A DNA stretch of 64,000 nt from contig OY821744.1 in assembly GCA_963682055.1 (NCBI GenBank), positions 29,488,967 to 29,552,966 on the forward strand, read 5' to 3'. The position numbers and the translations under genes were made by a program. The notes under the pieces were generated by a model. That model saw only the letters and a program-made list of their open reading frames with translations, had not been told where the DNA came from and did not search any database. This document shows, piece after piece, positions 61,750 through 64,000 of this stretch (positions are counted from its first letter, which is position 1; the number at the start of each line of letters is the position of its first letter). Origin of the DNA: Primula veris. Taxonomy: Eukaryota > Streptophyta > Magnoliopsida > Ericales > Primulaceae.

Positions 61750-63297
61750 CCGGACCCATCCCTCGAGCCTGACCTTCAGGTCATGGCACTCGTTGGTGTG
61801 ATGGCCGCGACCCCTGTGGTATTCACAGATTTTGTCGTTAGGCCCTGGGGCCGGCTCGTTCCGTAGTGGGAGAGGCCAAGAGAAGAAAGGCTCGTTCTCA
61901 ATCTTGTTAAGAAGGTCGACAAGAGGTAGGCGAAAGGTGGTGGAATAGGCAGCGCCCGACCCCGAGGCGACAGGGGTTTGATGCCCCGGTCGGGGGTCCT
62001 CTTTTCTTCTTTTAGGGGCCGGTTGCGGGTTTCTTCCCGTTCGTGTCCGCTCCATCCTTTCCGCTATGGGACGGTTTCTTCGAGGGCTCGTTGCGACGAA
62101 CCGATCCCTTGGCTGGTCGATAAGGGCTACTGAACGTGTTGCCCCAGCGGACCTCATGTCCTTCTCTATGTCGATATGCTATTTTATGAGGGACCTGAGT
62201 TGAGGAACAGAGTTTGGGGGGGGGGGGGGGTCGCGATCATCTCGTTTCGGATCCTGCTCCCAACTACCATGTTTTGCCTGAAGGCAGCTATGGCGGTGGA
62301 GTCGGGACAGTCCGCGCATTCGGCATGCTTCAACCAAAACCGACTATCATAATTCTCGAGGGTCTCTTTAGATTGGACCCTCACTTGATAGAGTTGCTCC
62401 GGTTGGGCAGCTCTCTCTTTCAAGTTTATGAACCTGTGTGCGAAGTCATAAGCTAGGTCGTCCCAACAGTGGATAGAATTGACGGGCAGGGACTGGAACC
62501 ACTTACTAGCGAGCCTTCCCAGGCTGGCGGGAAAGCACCTGCACATTAATTGGTCAAGGTGTGACCAATGGTTCATCTGGTATCGGTAGTGTCGGAGATG
62601 AGCCTCTGGATCAGAGTCCGCGTTGAAGGTTTGGAGGATAGGGGCGATAAAGTTCCGGGGGGGGGGGGGGGGGGGGGGTACTGTATTCAATTTCGTCCGA
62701 GAACGGGGTGCTGCGGGTTGAGGCCACAATTTTCAACGCTGCCTCACCAGCTGCATCGTGCCGTCCGCGTCGGCCACGTCTCCGTGTCCGAGGTGGCTTA
62801 TCGGTTCGGGCGTGACTAGATTCCGGCCGTGAGTCCCGACTACCATCCTGCCAACGGAGCCGAGAATGTATACTCCGCTCGTTATCGCGGCGAGAATTTC
62901 CTTCTTGGGAATGCTCCGACTCCACACCCCTAGCCGGCTCCCTGGGAGTCTCTAGGGGGGGTCGTCGGAGGGGTCCCAACCTGGACATCACGCTTTTAAC
63001 GGGGACTGGAACCGATTTGTCTTGGCTCGCGCCTTGAACGGGCTCGAGTTCCGGCTCCATCAGCGAGGCTATCAAGGCTTTCTGGGCCGCAAGAGCGACG
63101 AGCTCTTTTTGGTGGATATCGATCATCATCTCTGTTAGCTCGGTCCGCGATCGGGGTGCGGGAGCTGTTGCGGTCAAGGGAACGGGCTCTCTGGTAGATG
63201 CGGTCCTAGGGGTCTCATCAAAAGAAAGCGTTCTCGGCATCCCAAGAACGTGGGGGGGTCGAGACGATGGAGTGTCAAATCGGTTATTGCCAGACAT
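61750..63297 (-). pseudogene. Tat-element gag, frameshifted
   Basis: Gag starts at 63297 (MSGNNRFDTPSSRPPHVLGM) and runs through a Pro/Arg-rich region. It then hits a run of 22 C in sense (G at 62657-62678), after which the conserved capsid part (RNFIAPILQTFNADSDPEAH, CWDDLAYDFAHRF) is in another frame. A second run of 15 C (62216-62230) shifts the frame again, and a TAG follows at 62179-62181. The continuation joins the pol frame and carries a zinc-knuckle-like CEYHRGRGHHTNEC near 61790-61830. Gag forms the particle that packages element RNA. Either the homopolymers grew after insertion or their lengths are misread. Confidence 0.88.
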
Positions 63298-63340
63298 GTT
63301 TCTTTTAAGGACGGGGAGTCGAAGCTAACGCGTTTAGGTT

Positions 63341-63359
63341 TCCCACAGACGGCGCCAAT
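63341..63359 (-). other. Primer binding site
   Basis: Directly inside the 5' LTR the minus strand reads TGGCGCCGTCTGTGGG after a two-base spacer (AT). Its first nine bases match the complement of the 3' end of plant tRNA-Asp (TGGCGCCGT), but the rest diverges. Other tRNAs beginning with the same complement remain possible. Confidence 0.65.
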
Positions 63360-64000
63360 TGGCGAGCCTGATTTTCTTCCCAAGCTCGGCTTACTCAATT
63401 CGCGTCGGCTCCGATCTTCCGCGGTATCCGGAGTAGTTTACGTCGGCTATTGTGATGAGGTGGCCTTCGTGCCTGCGCAAGAAACAAACAGGGGCCCGGG
63501 GTTGGTACCAGGTTTTCCCTCTCCAACGATCAAGTCAGTATCGGTGTTAACTGAAAGTAGGAATATAATTAAGGATGAGGGACCGGGCCGACTACAGGTC
63601 GTTGTATCGAGTGGTACAGATAGTGTTCAGGGGGTCCGGGTTGTTTAAGCTTTATCTCTCCTCTCTGTCTTTCTCTCCCCCTTCTAAGTGGTATTAGTGG
63701 GGGTATTTATAGTGTGATCAGAGGCGTATTAGCCCTTGGATCACTGTACTATAAGATGTTGATCCAACGGCGTCAGAGTCATTTATGACTCTGACAAGGG
63801 TACTGTCCTTTCCCGGGGCCCACAGGAGGTGTCCTGTGATTGGGCCACGTCGGTGAAACGTCAGGAGGGTCCCCCAAGGGAGCAGCAGCATTAATTGGGG
63901 AAGCGTACTCGACACGCTTCTTTGGGTCGGCCTCAGTACGGCTCGGCCCTCCCAATCCGGTGCGTCGCATCATTCAGGGTTGATAAGGCCCGGACGGCCC
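63360..64000 (-). repeat. 5' LTR of the Tat element (partial)
   Basis: This is the 3' part (U5, R and some U3) of the 5' LTR, cut by the window edge. It aligns with 53098-53738 without net gaps and differs at about ten sites. A TATA box (minus strand CTATAAATAC) lies at 63703-63712. Confidence 0.92.

Larger units (their letters stand above)
53098..64000 (-). mobile_element. Ty3/gypsy LTR retrotransposon, Tat lineage, with antisense gene
   Basis: The element runs right to left: 5' LTR (63360 to beyond 64000), primer site, gag, protease, reverse transcriptase, RNase H, archaeal-type RNase H and integrase (to 57697), then an antisense gene and the 3' LTR (from 53098). A second RNase H placed just before integrase is the hallmark of the Tat lineage of plant gypsy elements (Ogre, Retand, Grande and relatives), some of which are known to carry antisense frames downstream of pol. 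Base composition is much richer in GC than the flanks. The visible 641 bp of the two LTRs differ at about ten positions with no net indel. Stops and homopolymer shifts disable gag-pol, so this copy is non-autonomous. Confidence 0.93.

Overview
The window is nuclear DNA of a flowering plant, most likely a eudicot. Low-copy genes with GT-AG introns sit in very AT-rich intergenic DNA full of MITEs, SINE and LINE pieces and microsatellites. A GC-rich LTR retrotransposon fills the right end. The species cannot be named from the sequence.

Left part (1-19.9 kb). A secretory cyclophilin on the minus strand runs off the left edge; one of its introns holds two decayed copies of its own second exon. Next, on the plus strand, come a ten-exon membrane RING E3 ligase of the APD1-4 type (6388-11373), a four-exon PDX1 vitamin B6 synthase gene (13187-16821), and a small SRPBCC protein resembling lachrymatory-factor synthase (coding exon 19170-19667).

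Middle (19.9-39.8 kb). I see no intact host gene. There is a LINE 3' end with an RNase H remnant, a decayed PIF/Harbinger element with a transposase remnant (30107-31520), several degenerate repeats built from short CGG-containing words, and a candidate solo LTR (35672-37750). That LTR contains a five-unit array of small hairpins whose stems change in a compensatory way.

39.8-47 kb. A four-exon SMAX1-LIKE gene of the D53/SMXL6-8 type (strigolactone signalling repressor) has an intact EAR motif, but its RGKT degron reads RGKI. Tail-to-tail with it lies a truncated CYP71-type P450 pseudogene.

47-53.1 kb is AT-rich and has no recognisable gene.

53.1 kb to the right edge. A Ty3/gypsy element of the Tat lineage lies in minus orientation with near-identical LTRs. 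Its gag-pol carries a second, archaeal-type RNase H before integrase and is broken by stops and long homopolymers. On the opposite strand, between pol and the 3' LTR, sits a three-exon gene with its own TATA box, charged region and coiled coil. This antisense gene, with its divergent TATA boxes, three G-boxes and the 77-bp repeat array where it meets pol, is the most unusual system in the window.
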